Below are positions 50,208-58,270 of a stretch of DNA of 64,000 nt, one piece after another. The position numbers were made by a program, and so were the translations under genes. The stretch's first letter is position 1. Every line of letters starts with the position of its first letter. This DNA comes from Streptomyces cyaneofuscatus (GTDB taxonomy: Bacteria > Actinomycetota > Actinomycetes > Streptomycetales > Streptomycetaceae), in contig NZ_JOEM01000008.1 in NCBI RefSeq assembly GCF_000718135.1, positions 1 to 64,000 of the forward strand, read 5' to 3'. The notes under the pieces are model-generated. The model searched no databases and was not told where the DNA came from. It saw nothing but the letters and a program-made list of their open reading frames with translations.

Positions 50208-51809
50208 TCAGACCGCCAGCCACACCGCCGTGTCCTTCGGCAGCCGGCCGTCCTCGTCCAGGGGGTTGCTGGACAGCAGTACGCCGGTGTGCGCCGGGAG
50301 TTCGGCGGGGGTCTCGGCCAGGTTGACCACGCAGACGAGGGTGGCGCCGCGCGCGAAGACGAGGACGTCCCGCTCCTCGCTCAGCCAGCGCAGCTGCCCG
50401 GTGTGCAGCTCGGGCAGGGAACGGCGCTGCCGCAGGGCCTCGCGGTACAGCGACAGCATGGAGCCGGGGTCGGTGGCCTGGAGGTCGGCGGCGCGGGATG
50501 ACCAGTCCGCCGGGAGCGGCAGCCAGGGTTCCACCGTGGAGCCGAAGCCCGCGTACGGTTCGTCCGCCGCCCAGGGCAGCGGGGTGCGGCAGCCGTCGCG
50601 GCCGGGGGCCCGGCCCTGGGAGCGGAAGTACATCGGGTCCTGGATGCGGTCCAGCGGTACGTCGGCCTCCGGGAGGCCCAGCTCCTCGCCCTGGTAGAGG
50701 TAGACGGAGCCGGGCAGGGCGAGGGAGAGCAGGGCGGCGGCGCGGGCGCGGCGGGTGCCGAGTTCCGGGTCGCTGGGGACGCCGAACGCCTTGGCCGTGA
50801 AGGCGAAACTGGTGTCCTCACGGCCGTAGCGGGTGATGGTCCGGGTGATGTCGTGGTTGCAGAGGACCCAGGTGGCGGGGGCGCCCACCGGGGCGTGTTC
50901 GGCGAGGGTCTCGTCGATGGACCGGCGCAGCCGCTCGCCGTCCCAGGGGCAGCTGAGGAAGCTGAAGTTGAAGGCGGTGTGCAGCTCGTCGGGGCGCAGG
51001 TAGCGGGCGAAGCGCTCGGAGTCGGGGAGCCAGACCTCGCCGACGAAGATGCCGTCGAACTCGTCGGCGATGGCCCGCCAGCTCCGGTAGATGTCGTGCA
51101 GCTCGTCCCGGTCGACGTACGGGTGCGGTCCCGGGTGTCCGGCGAGGTCGGGGAGGGCGGGGTCCTTGGCGACGAGGGCGGCGGAGTCGATGCGGACCCC
51201 GGCGACGCCCCGCTCGAACCAGAAGCGCAGGACGTCCTCGTGCTCCTGGCGTACGGCCGGGTGGGCCCAGTTGAGGTCGGGCTGTTCGGTGGCGAAGAGG
51301 TGCAGGTACCACTCGCCGTCCTCGGTGCGGGTCCAGGGCACTCCCCCGAACTCGCTCTCCCAGTCGTTGGGCGGGAGTTCGCCCCTCTCGCCGCGGCCGG
51401 GGCGGAAGTGGAAGAGTTCGCGCTCCGGGCTGCCGGGGCCCGCGGCGAGCGCCGCCTTGAACCACACGTGCTGATCGGAGACGTGGTTGGGCACGATGTC
51501 GATGATGGTGCGGATGCCCGCCTGCCGGGCTTCGGCGATGAGCTTCTCCGCCTCGGCGAGCGTGCCGAAGGCCGGGTCGACGACCCGGTAGTCCGCGACG
51601 TCGTAGCCGCCGTCCGCCATCGGGGAGAGGTACCAGGGGGTGAACCACAGTGCGTCGACCCCGAGTTCGGCCAGGTAGGGCAGCCGGGACCGCACGCCCG
51701 TCAGATCGCCGGTGCCGTCGCCGTCGCCGTCGGCGAAGCTGCGCACGTAGACCTGGTAAATGACGGCCGAGCGCCACCAGTCGTCGGCGGCAAGCTGGCT
51801 GCCTTCCAT
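50208..51809 (-). CDS. GH13 alpha-glucosidase (oligo-1,6-/maltase type)
   Basis: 533 residues, start behind AAGGAA. GH13 conserved regions: DIVPNH, GVRIDSAALV (nucleophile Asp), EVWLPD (acid/base Glu), CNHDITR. N-terminal WWRSAVIYQVYVRSFADGDGDGTGDL is typical of AglA-like glucosidases. No signal peptide, so it cleaves imported alpha-glucosides in the cytoplasm. It is the last gene of the ABC importer operon, separated from it by 183 bases. Confidence 0.92.
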   Translation of the reverse strand: MEGSQLAADDWWRSAVIYQVYVRSFADGDGDGTGDLTGVRSRLPYLAELGVDALWFTPWYLSPMADGGYDVADYRVVDPAFGTLAEAEKLIAEARQAGIRTIIDIVPNHVSDQHVWFKAALAAGPGSPERELFHFRPGRGERGELPPNDWESEFGGVPWTRTEDGEWYLHLFATEQPDLNWAHPAVRQEHEDVLRFWFERGVAGVRIDSAALVAKDPALPDLAGHPGPHPYVDRDELHDIYRSWRAIADEFDGIFVGEVWLPDSERFARYLRPDELHTAFNFSFLSCPWDGERLRRSIDETLAEHAPVGAPATWVLCNHDITRTITRYGREDTSFAFTAKAFGVPSDPELGTRRARAAALLSLALPGSVYLYQGEELGLPEADVPLDRIQDPMYFRSQGRAPGRDGCRTPLPWAADEPYAGFGSTVEPWLPLPADWSSRAADLQATDPGSMLSLYREALRQRRSLPELHTGQLRWLSEERDVLVFARGATLVCVVNLAETPAELPAHTGVLLSSNPLDEDGRLPKDTAVWLAV

Positions 51810-51992
51810 AAGGCGGGTTCCTTTCGGACGGGCGCGGTCGCCGGCGGGGTGTGCCGGTCGCGCAACAGGGAGGAGCTGGAGGTTCTGGCGCCGCCGCCCC
51901 GGAGCGGGGCGGGAAGGCCGGGGACGGCGGCGGGTCCGGGGTGGGCGGCGGGTGCGGTCGGCCTCAGGTCCCGCCCGGTGCTGACCGGCCGG

Positions 51993-52946
51993 TCAGCCCT
52001 TGGTGCTGCCCGCGCTGATTCCGGCGATGATGTGCCGCTGGAAGACCAGGAACATCAGGACCATCGGGATGCTCGCGATGACCATGGCGCCGATCAGCAC
52101 GGTGAGGGGCACGTTCTGGGAGAGCTGGACCAGGGCGACGCTGATCGGCTGTTTCTCGGTGTCGGAGAAGACCATCAGGGGCCAGAGGAAGTCCTGCCAG
52201 ACGGCGACGAGCGCGAAGATCGAGACGACGCCGAGCACCGGGCGGGACAGGGGCAGCACGATGGACCAGAGCGTACGGAGTTTGCCCGCGCCGTCGATCT
52301 CGGCGGCTTCCAGGACGTCGCGCGGGATCTGGTCGAAGAACCGTTTGAGCAGGTAGAGGTTGAAGGCGTTGGCGACGGCCGGCAGCCAGATGGCCAGCGG
52401 GTCGTTCAGCAGGTTGACGTGGATCAGCGGCATGTCCGCGATGGTCAGGTACTTCGGTACGACGAGGGCCTGGACCGGGACCATCAGGGTGGCGAGGATG
52501 CCGCCGAGGATCACCTTGCCGAAGGCGGGCTTCAGCTTGGACAGGGCGTAGGCGGCGGCCGTGCAGAAGACGATCTGGAGCACCCAGGCGCCGGTCGCCT
52601 GGACCACCGTGTTCCACAGGTGGGTCGGCAGCCGCATCAGGTCCCAGGCGTCGGTGTAGCCGGTCACCTGCCACTGTTCGGGGACGAGGGTGGGCGGGGT
52701 GCGCACCACTTCCTCGGGCGGTTTCATCGCGCCCGTGACCATCCAGTAGACGGGGAAGAGGAACGCGAAGGCGAAGAGGACGACGACGAGGGCGAACACC
52801 GACCAGTACGTGACCTTGCCGCGCCGCCCGGCGAGCGCGAGCGGGGAGACGATGGTGCGTACGGAGCGCTCGGCGGGTGCGTCCGCCGGCCGGCCGGTGA
52901 GGGCGGCGACGGGCTGCTGTACCGGGGGCGGAGCTGTCTGGGTCAT
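51993..52946 (-). CDS. alpha-glucoside ABC importer permease (AglG-like)
   Basis: 317 residues with about six membrane helices and the EAA loop EAAEIDGAGKLRTLWSIVLPL that contacts the ATPase (MsiK in Streptomyces, encoded elsewhere). It belongs to the MalG/AglG branch of the carbohydrate-uptake-1 family. Gap to the upstream permease gene is 18 bases. Confidence 0.92.
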   Translation of the reverse strand: MTQTAPPPVQQPVAALTGRPADAPAERSVRTIVSPLALAGRRGKVTYWSVFALVVVLFAFAFLFPVYWMVTGAMKPPEEVVRTPPTLVPEQWQVTGYTDAWDLMRLPTHLWNTVVQATGAWVLQIVFCTAAAYALSKLKPAFGKVILGGILATLMVPVQALVVPKYLTIADMPLIHVNLLNDPLAIWLPAVANAFNLYLLKRFFDQIPRDVLEAAEIDGAGKLRTLWSIVLPLSRPVLGVVSIFALVAVWQDFLWPLMVFSDTEKQPISVALVQLSQNVPLTVLIGAMVIASIPMVLMFLVFQRHIIAGISAGSTKG

Positions 52947-52964
52947 GGTGGGCGGCCGCTCCTC

Positions 52965-53933
52965 TCAGTCGGTGCGGGTGAGTCGCAGATACAGGGCGGA
53001 GAAGGCGGTGAGCACCAGCAGGAGCATCACGCTGAGGGCGGACGCGCCGCCGAAGTCGTTGTAGAGGAAGGCGTACTTGTAGATCAGGTAGAGCACGGTG
53101 ACGGTGGAGTTCTCCGGCCCGCCTCCGGTGATGACGAAGGGTTCGGTGAACACCTGCATCGTCGCGATGACCTGGAGCAGCATCAGCATCAGGATGATGA
53201 AGCGGGTCTGCGGGATGGTGACGTGCCGGATGCGCTGCCAGAGGGAGGCGCCGTCCAGTTCGGCCGCCTCGTAGAGCTCGCCGGGGATGCCCTGGAGCGC
53301 GGCGAGGTAGATGAGGACGGTGCCGCCCATGTTGGCCCAGGTGGCGACGATGACGAGGGAGACCAGTGCGGTGTCGGCGCCGTTGGTCCAGTTCGAGGTG
53401 GGCAGGTGGAGGAAGCCGAGCACCTCGTTGGCGAGGCCGGCGCCCGGATCGTAGAACCACTTCCACAGCAGGGCGCTGACCACGGGCGGGATCATCACCG
53501 GCAGGTAGACGACGACCCGGAAGAACGCCTTGGCGTGGCGGAGTTCGTTGAGGACGAGGGCCATGACGAACGGGATGGCGAAGCCGATGACCAGGGCGAG
53601 CACGGTGAAGGTGAGCGTGTTGCGCCAGGCCGCGGTGAACTCCGGGTCCTGGAAGACCCGGGTGAAGTTGGCGGTGCCCACCCACTGGGGGTCGGAGCCG
53701 GGCGTGTACTTCTGGAACGCGATGATCACCGACCGGATGGCCGGGTACCAGGAGAAGAGGATGAAGCAGAGGAGACCGCCGGTCAGGAACGCGTAGGCGG
53801 TGGCCTGGTCGGCGATCTTGCGGCGGAGCGGGCCCAGCGGCCCGCGGCCCGCCGGGCGGGCGCCCCCCGAGGGGGGCGCCGTGCCGGCGGGCCGCGTCAC
53901 CGCGGGTGGTGCGGGCTGGGACGTGGTCTTCAT
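52965..53933 (-). CDS. alpha-glucoside ABC importer permease (AglF-like)
   Basis: 322 residues. A proline-rich cytoplasmic N-terminus of about 40 residues, then six membrane helices, with the EAA loop EAAELDGASLWQRIRHVTIP. It belongs to the MalF/AglF branch. It starts three bases after the stop of the binding-protein gene. Confidence 0.92.
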   Translation of the reverse strand: MKTTSQPAPPAVTRPAGTAPPSGGARPAGRGPLGPLRRKIADQATAYAFLTGGLLCFILFSWYPAIRSVIIAFQKYTPGSDPQWVGTANFTRVFQDPEFTAAWRNTLTFTVLALVIGFAIPFVMALVLNELRHAKAFFRVVVYLPVMIPPVVSALLWKWFYDPGAGLANEVLGFLHLPTSNWTNGADTALVSLVIVATWANMGGTVLIYLAALQGIPGELYEAAELDGASLWQRIRHVTIPQTRFIILMLMLLQVIATMQVFTEPFVITGGGPENSTVTVLYLIYKYAFLYNDFGGASALSVMLLLVLTAFSALYLRLTRTD

Positions 53934-53936
53934 GGA

Positions 53937-55289
53937 TCAGCCCCGGGTCAGGATTCCGTCGATCTTGGACTGGGCGTCCTTGAGGAGCTGGTCGATGTCG
54001 GCGTCCTTCTTGGTGAGCACCGCGGAGACGGCGCCGTCGAGGACGGCGTAGATCTGCTGGCCGTGCTTGGGCTCCAGCTTCATGTCGAGCTGCTGGCCTC
54101 CGTCGATGAACGCCTGGTAGTTCTCCACCGGGACGTTGGCGGAGGCCTTCTTCAGCTCCTGGTCCTTGGCGTCGGTGGCGCCGGTGAAGAGGCGCGGCTC
54201 GGGCAGGCCGACCGGTGACTTGTCCTCGGCGGCGCGGGCGTAGTTGTTCATGTAGCCCTGGCCGGGGGTGAGGAAGGTCCACTCCAGCCACTTGAGTCCG
54301 GCCTTGATCTGCTCGGGGGTGGCCTTCTTGTTGAACATGTAGCCGTCGCCGCCCATGAGGGTGCCCTTGCCGCCGGGCATCGGGGCGAACGCGAGGTCCT
54401 CGTACTTCCCGCCGGCCTCCTTGACGATGCGCGGCACGTTGTCGGGGGCGGCGAGGTACATGCCGAGCTTGCCGGAGCCCATCATCTGGAGGGTGTCGTT
54501 GATGATGAGGAGCTGCTTGGCGCCCATGGAGTTGTCGCGCCAGCGCATGTCCTTGAGGTTCTGCAGGACGGCCTTGCCCTCAGGGGTGTCGACGGTGGCC
54601 TTCTTGCCGTCCTCGCTGACGACGGAGCCGCCCTGGGAGTAGATGTGGGCGGTGAAGTGCCAGCCGCCCTGGTTCTGGGCGCTGTACTCGGCGAAGCCGA
54701 CGGTGCCGTTGCCCAGGCCCGCGATCTTCTTGGCGGCGGCCTGGACCTCGGGCCAGGTGGCCGGCGGCTTCTCCGGGTCGAGGCCCGCCTTGGTGAAGAG
54801 CGACTTGCTGTAGAGCAGGCCCATGGAGTAGTTGGTGCGCGGGACGCCGTAGATCTTCCCGTCGACGGTGTAGGCGTCGCGCAGGGGTTGGGCTATGTCC
54901 TTGTACGCCTTGAGGTCCTTGACGTACTCGGTGATGTCGGCGGCCTGGTTGATGGAGACGACCCGCTCGGTGTCGGTGAAGTACGTGTAGAACACGTCCT
55001 CCATCTGACCGCCGGCCAGCTTCGCGTCGAACGTCTTGGGGTCCTGGCACGGGAAGGCGTCGTGCGCGGTGATGTCGATGTCCGGGTTCTGCTTCTCGAA
55101 CGTCTTGACGTCCTCGTCGAACCGCTGGTGGTCGATCTTCGCACTCGGCTGGGGCCAGCAGTTGACCGTGATGCGCGTCTTGCCGTCCGCGGCGCTCTCG
55201 CCCTCGGAGTTGCAGGCGGCCAGGCCGGTGACGGCCAGTGCGGTGGCGACGGCGGCGGTGCAGGTACGACGAAGAACAGAACTTCTCAT
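53937..55289 (-). CDS. sugar-binding lipoprotein of the ABC importer (AglE-like)
   Basis: 450 residues from ATG 55289; an in-frame upstream extension is unlikely to be translated. Lipoprotein signal with lipobox L-A-A-C26, then an extracellular solute-binding protein family 1 fold. It is the first gene of a four-gene operon with two permeases and a GH13 glucosidase, the order of the aglEFG alpha-glucoside system. No LacI-family regulator gene is adjacent; operators upstream suggest control from elsewhere. Confidence 0.92.
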   Translation of the reverse strand: MRSSVLRRTCTAAVATALAVTGLAACNSEGESAADGKTRITVNCWPQPSAKIDHQRFDEDVKTFEKQNPDIDITAHDAFPCQDPKTFDAKLAGGQMEDVFYTYFTDTERVVSINQAADITEYVKDLKAYKDIAQPLRDAYTVDGKIYGVPRTNYSMGLLYSKSLFTKAGLDPEKPPATWPEVQAAAKKIAGLGNGTVGFAEYSAQNQGGWHFTAHIYSQGGSVVSEDGKKATVDTPEGKAVLQNLKDMRWRDNSMGAKQLLIINDTLQMMGSGKLGMYLAAPDNVPRIVKEAGGKYEDLAFAPMPGGKGTLMGGDGYMFNKKATPEQIKAGLKWLEWTFLTPGQGYMNNYARAAEDKSPVGLPEPRLFTGATDAKDQELKKASANVPVENYQAFIDGGQQLDMKLEPKHGQQIYAVLDGAVSAVLTKKDADIDQLLKDAQSKIDGILTRG

Positions 55290-55391
55290 CGGTGGACCCC
55301 TTAAGGGCAGGAGTGCGGGAAGCCCACAGCCCCGAGCTGTGCGGCGGACCACACTCAACCACCGCCGACGAATGTCCGCAAGATGTCACGT

Positions 55392-55406
55392 TGATTTCGT
55401 AAATCA
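55392..55406. promoter_or_regulatory. operator TGATTT-CGT-AAATCA upstream of the importer
   Basis: A perfect 15-base odd palindrome about 100 bases upstream of the binding-protein start. It is AT-rich against the background. Likely site for a LacI-type sugar regulator. Confidence 0.6.
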
Positions 55407-55924
55407 TTGACAGCCTTGGCCCGTCGCATGCGCCAAGCATCCGCAGAAGTACGGACGGAAGGCTGTACACGGAGGGGTGGATCCGGCTATTACGGGCAGG
55501 CCGCCTGCGCAACGTCCGCAAGCGGCGGCAGCGGGGAAAGACTCCGGGCCGGCTCGGGGAGCGCGGGGGGAATGCGGATGCGGGAAGGTGACGAAGGCCG
55601 GACGCGGCGGCGATGGCACGATCGCCCGCCACCGTCACGGACAGTCTGGGAGCGCTCTCCGCACCGATGTGCGGGCCGCTCACCGGGGGCGGGGCGAAAC
55701 TCTCACGCCCGGCCGCCGGGTGGCCGCGGTGACACCGGCACCCCTTCGGGCACTCGGCCGGACCGCGGCCCCACCCACTCTCGCCGACGACGCTTCTTCA
55801 GTAAGCCGTCGCCTCGGATACGCAAGAATATGGCAATAGTTGCACGACGTTTATCGTCTCGTGATGGACATGTCCATCCCTGGGCGGCTTGCCCTGGCGC
55901 CGTGGCGCCCTGCGCCCCGGCGTC
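55407..55924. other. long intergenic region
   Basis: About 520 bases between the start of the importer operon and the end of the small gene at 55925, with no gene I can support. It contains a CebR-like box (55647-55660), a dyad GCAA-TAG-TTGC (55833-55843) and an imperfect repeat CACGACG/CGTCTCGTG just after it. The frames that are open here have unnatural amino-acid composition. Confidence 0.5.
55647..55660. promoter_or_regulatory. CebR-like box TGGGAGCGCTCTCC
   Basis: It matches 12 of 14 bases of the CebR operator TGGGAGCGCTCCCA. It lies about 360 bases upstream of the importer's first gene, which is far for a simple repressor site. Confidence 0.45.
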
Positions 55925-56086
55925 CTAGCGGTAGGCGGCGGACGACCGTACGGCGCCGAAGTCGATCGCGCGGTCCGCGTCGCGCAGGACCTCCTCGGCC
56001 ACGCGCCGTACCTCGGCGAGCACGTCTCCCTGCTCCTCCACGAGGCCGGCGTAGATCGGTGCTTCGGTGCTGTCTGCGGAACTCAT
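55925..56086 (-). CDS. small conserved-looking protein, 53 residues
   Basis: The ATG overlaps the stop of the zinc-ribbon gene as ATGA, the third gene in a chain of overlapping genes. The product is acidic and helical (YAGLVEEQGDVLAEVRRVAE), without a signal peptide. I do not recognise a family. The exact overlap and natural composition support it as real; it is not a typical RiPP precursor, having no Cys or a leader-core pattern. Confidence 0.6.
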   Translation of the reverse strand: MSSADSTEAPIYAGLVEEQGDVLAEVRRVAEEVLRDADRAIDFGAVRSSAAYR

Positions 56087-56358
56087 GCGGATTTCCCCGT
56101 CTGGTCTGGTGCGGAAAGCCCCGCCGGTCGGCGGAGCGGGGGCGAGTGTACGTGGTGGGCGGCGGGCGCCGCGATTCCCGGTCCGGGGACCGAGACGTCC
56201 CCGGACCTGCCGGAACGGCTCCCGGGCAGGGGCCGGTGCCCCTCGGTCCACTCGTTCACCCAGCCGCAGCCCGAGCAGGCGTACCGGCCGTCGAGCCCGG
56301 CGATCTGGGTGCCGCACCGGGCGCATCCGATGTAGGTGATCTCCGGGTGTTCCGTCAT
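56083..56358 (-). CDS. small zinc-ribbon protein
   Basis: 91 residues. The N-terminal 35 residues form a zinc ribbon with C12-x2-C15 and C28-x2-C31 (IGCARCGTQ, YACSGCGW). The rest is low-complexity, rich in Pro, Gly and Arg. Start ATG overlaps the hydrolase stop as ATGA. Function unknown; rubredoxin-like and RNA-binding zinc ribbons are both possible. Confidence 0.68.
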   Translation of the reverse strand: MTEHPEITYIGCARCGTQIAGLDGRYACSGCGWVNEWTEGHRPLPGSRSGRSGDVSVPGPGIAAPAAHHVHSPPLRRPAGLSAPDQTGKSA

Positions 56359-57059
56359 CGCCCGGTTCCGGCGGCGTCCAGGAGGACGCGGGCGAGCTCG
56401 TCCGGCCGGGAGAACATCGGCCAGTGGCCGGTCTCCATGGTGACCAGCTCCCACCGCTCGCCCTTCAGGAGCGCGGCCACGTCGGGGCCCGGCTCGGGGC
56501 CGTCGAGCAGGCACTTGACGTACGTCGCGGAAAGCTCGCCGAGGGAGCCCCGCAGGACGGCGGGCTCGGTGAGGGTGGCGCCCGGGTGGGGTGTGGCTCC
56601 CGCCACGATCCGGGCGGTCTCCTCGTCGCCGAGCTCCTGGCCCGCGCAGTCGTCGGCCGTCAGCACGGGCCAGAAGCCGCCGTTCGCGGCGATCGCCGCC
56701 TCGACCTGCGCCCGGCCCTCCGGCCAGCCCGACACGAAGGACTCGCCGTCGGCCGGAACGCTGGAGTCGACGAAGACCGCCCGGGCCAGCCGGTCACCGA
56801 TCCGCTGCGCCGCCTGTCCGACCGGGATGCCCGCGTAGCTGTGCCCGACCAGGACGACGTCCCGCAGGTCCAGGCGCTCGACATGGCTCACGATGTCGTC
56901 GACGTGGGTCTGCTGTCCTGCCTGCACGCCCTGCCGGTCGGCGAGGCCCGACAACGTCAGCGGATGGGCCGTGTGCCCGGCCGCGCGGAGGCCGGGCAGC
57001 ACATCGCTCCACGCCCACGAGCCGAGCCAGGCACCTGCCACGAGTACGAAGTTCGTCAT
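56355..57059 (-). CDS. alpha/beta-fold hydrolase
   Basis: 234 residues. Nucleophile elbow G-H-S74-Y-A, oxyanion region FVLVAGAWLGSWAW, and catalytic histidine in TGHWPMFSRPDEL. It is of the plant esterase / SABP2-like type common in Streptomyces and a close relative of domain 1 of the fusion protein at 22336, which has Asp instead of Ser. First gene of a three-gene overlapping unit. Confidence 0.9.
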   Translation of the reverse strand: MTNFVLVAGAWLGSWAWSDVLPGLRAAGHTAHPLTLSGLADRQGVQAGQQTHVDDIVSHVERLDLRDVVLVGHSYAGIPVGQAAQRIGDRLARAVFVDSSVPADGESFVSGWPEGRAQVEAAIAANGGFWPVLTADDCAGQELGDEETARIVAGATPHPGATLTEPAVLRGSLGELSATYVKCLLDGPEPGPDVAALLKGERWELVTMETGHWPMFSRPDELARVLLDAAGTGR

Positions 57060-57121
57060 GGCAGCAACGTAACGCAGGGGTCCGACAGTGCCCTTCGGCT
57101 CCTGCGGGGCCGCGTTCGCTA

Positions 57122-57143
57122 GGTTCTCCGTACACCGAGAACC
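57122..57143. promoter_or_regulatory. inverted repeat GGTTCTC-N8-GAGAACC
   Basis: A perfect 7-base inverted repeat in the 98-base gap between the divergent hydrolase and LLM genes, ending 14 bases before the LLM start. Candidate operator; no regulator gene is adjacent. Confidence 0.55.
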
Positions 57144-57157
57144 CGAGGAGAACAGCT

Positions 57158-58132
57158 GTGCCTTCCCCCACCCTCACCCCCTCCCCCGCCGTGGGCGTCC
57201 TGCTGCCGCGCGATCTGCCCACGGATCTGATCCTGCCGTTCGGCCGCCGGGCCGAGGAGCTGGGGTTCGGTTCGGTGTGGGTGGTGGAGGATCTCGGCTT
57301 CCGCGGCGGGATCACCCAGGCGGCCGCTGTCCTGGCCTCCACGCCCCGGATCAGGGTGGGCATCGGGCTGCTGCCCGCCGGTGCCCGCAACGTGGCGTTC
57401 GCGGCGATGGAGATCGCCTCCCTGGCCCAGCTCTTCCCCGGCCGGATCGACATCGGCGTGGGACACGGCATGCCCGGCTGGATGCGGAGCGTCGGCCAGT
57501 GGCCGGGGAGCCCGCTCACCTTCCTCCACGAGTACATCGACGCCCTGCGCGCACTGCTGCGCGGCGAGGCTCCGGAGGTCCGGGGGCGGTACGTGCACCT
57601 CGACGGCGTCCGGCTGGAGCGCGGCGCGCTGCCCGACGTGGTGCCCGACATCCTGGCGGGCGTCCGGGGCCCCAAGTCCCTCGCCGTCTCCGGTGAGGTG
57701 GCCGACGGGACGATCCTCGCCGAGCCCGTCGCCCCCGAGTACGTACGGGCCGCCCTCGGGCAGATCGCCGCCACCCGCCCGCACCGGCTGGTCGCGTACA
57801 ACATCGGCTCCGTCGACCCCGATCCCGCGGCGGCCCTCGCCGCGGCGCGGCCGGGGCTGGAATGGATCGGCGAGCCGGAGTGGCACGCCCACATCGCGCC
57901 GCTCCCGTTCGCCGCGGAGCTGGTGGAGCTGCGGGCCGCGTGCGCGACCCGGGAGGAGTTCGTCCGCCGCCTGCCCGATGCCTGGGTCGCGCGGCTCGCG
58001 GTGACGGGAACGCCGGAGGCGGCCCGCGCCCGCCTCGGCGAACTCGGGGCGGCGGGCGTCACCGACGCCGTCCTCGCCCCGGTCGGACCGGACCCCCTCG
58101 GGGCCTTGGAGTCGCTGGCCGGCGTGGTCTGA
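57158..58132 (+). CDS. LLM-class flavin-dependent oxidoreductase
   Basis: 324 residues from GTG behind GAGGAGAAC. Bacterial luciferase-like barrel: FGRRAEELGFGSVWVVEDLG, IRVGIGLLPAGARNVAFAAMEIASLAQLFPGRIDIGVGHG, and a C-terminal GTPEAARARLGELGAAGV segment typical of F420-dependent or FMN-dependent members. Cofactor preference is not evident; substrate unknown. Confidence 0.9.
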   Translation: MPSPTLTPSPAVGVLLPRDLPTDLILPFGRRAEELGFGSVWVVEDLGFRGGITQAAAVLASTPRIRVGIGLLPAGARNVAFAAMEIASLAQLFPGRIDIGVGHGMPGWMRSVGQWPGSPLTFLHEYIDALRALLRGEAPEVRGRYVHLDGVRLERGALPDVVPDILAGVRGPKSLAVSGEVADGTILAEPVAPEYVRAALGQIAATRPHRLVAYNIGSVDPDPAAALAAARPGLEWIGEPEWHAHIAPLPFAAELVELRAACATREEFVRRLPDAWVARLAVTGTPEAARARLGELGAAGVTDAVLAPVGPDPLGALESLAGVV

Positions 58133-58270
58133 CGGCTCGGGCCCCGCCCTCCGGACGGTTACGGATCCCGCCTTCCGCATGTGTCAACTTCTGATCGGGC
58201 AGGGGGCATTGTCAGCCGTTCTTGACTGCTTTTCGCTATGAACGGAGGCCGCGGGGCTCGGCGAGGCAGG

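Noticed and set aside
50853..54218. 1121-residue open frame on the plus strand over the importer operon
   Set aside because: It runs antisense through the GH13 and both permease genes, is Gly/Val/Glu-rich without any domain, and has no start signal.
55925..56086. RiPP precursor peptide
   Set aside because: The 53-residue product has no cysteine, no Gly-Gly motif and no modification enzyme next to it; the overlap with the zinc-ribbon gene suggests an accessory protein.
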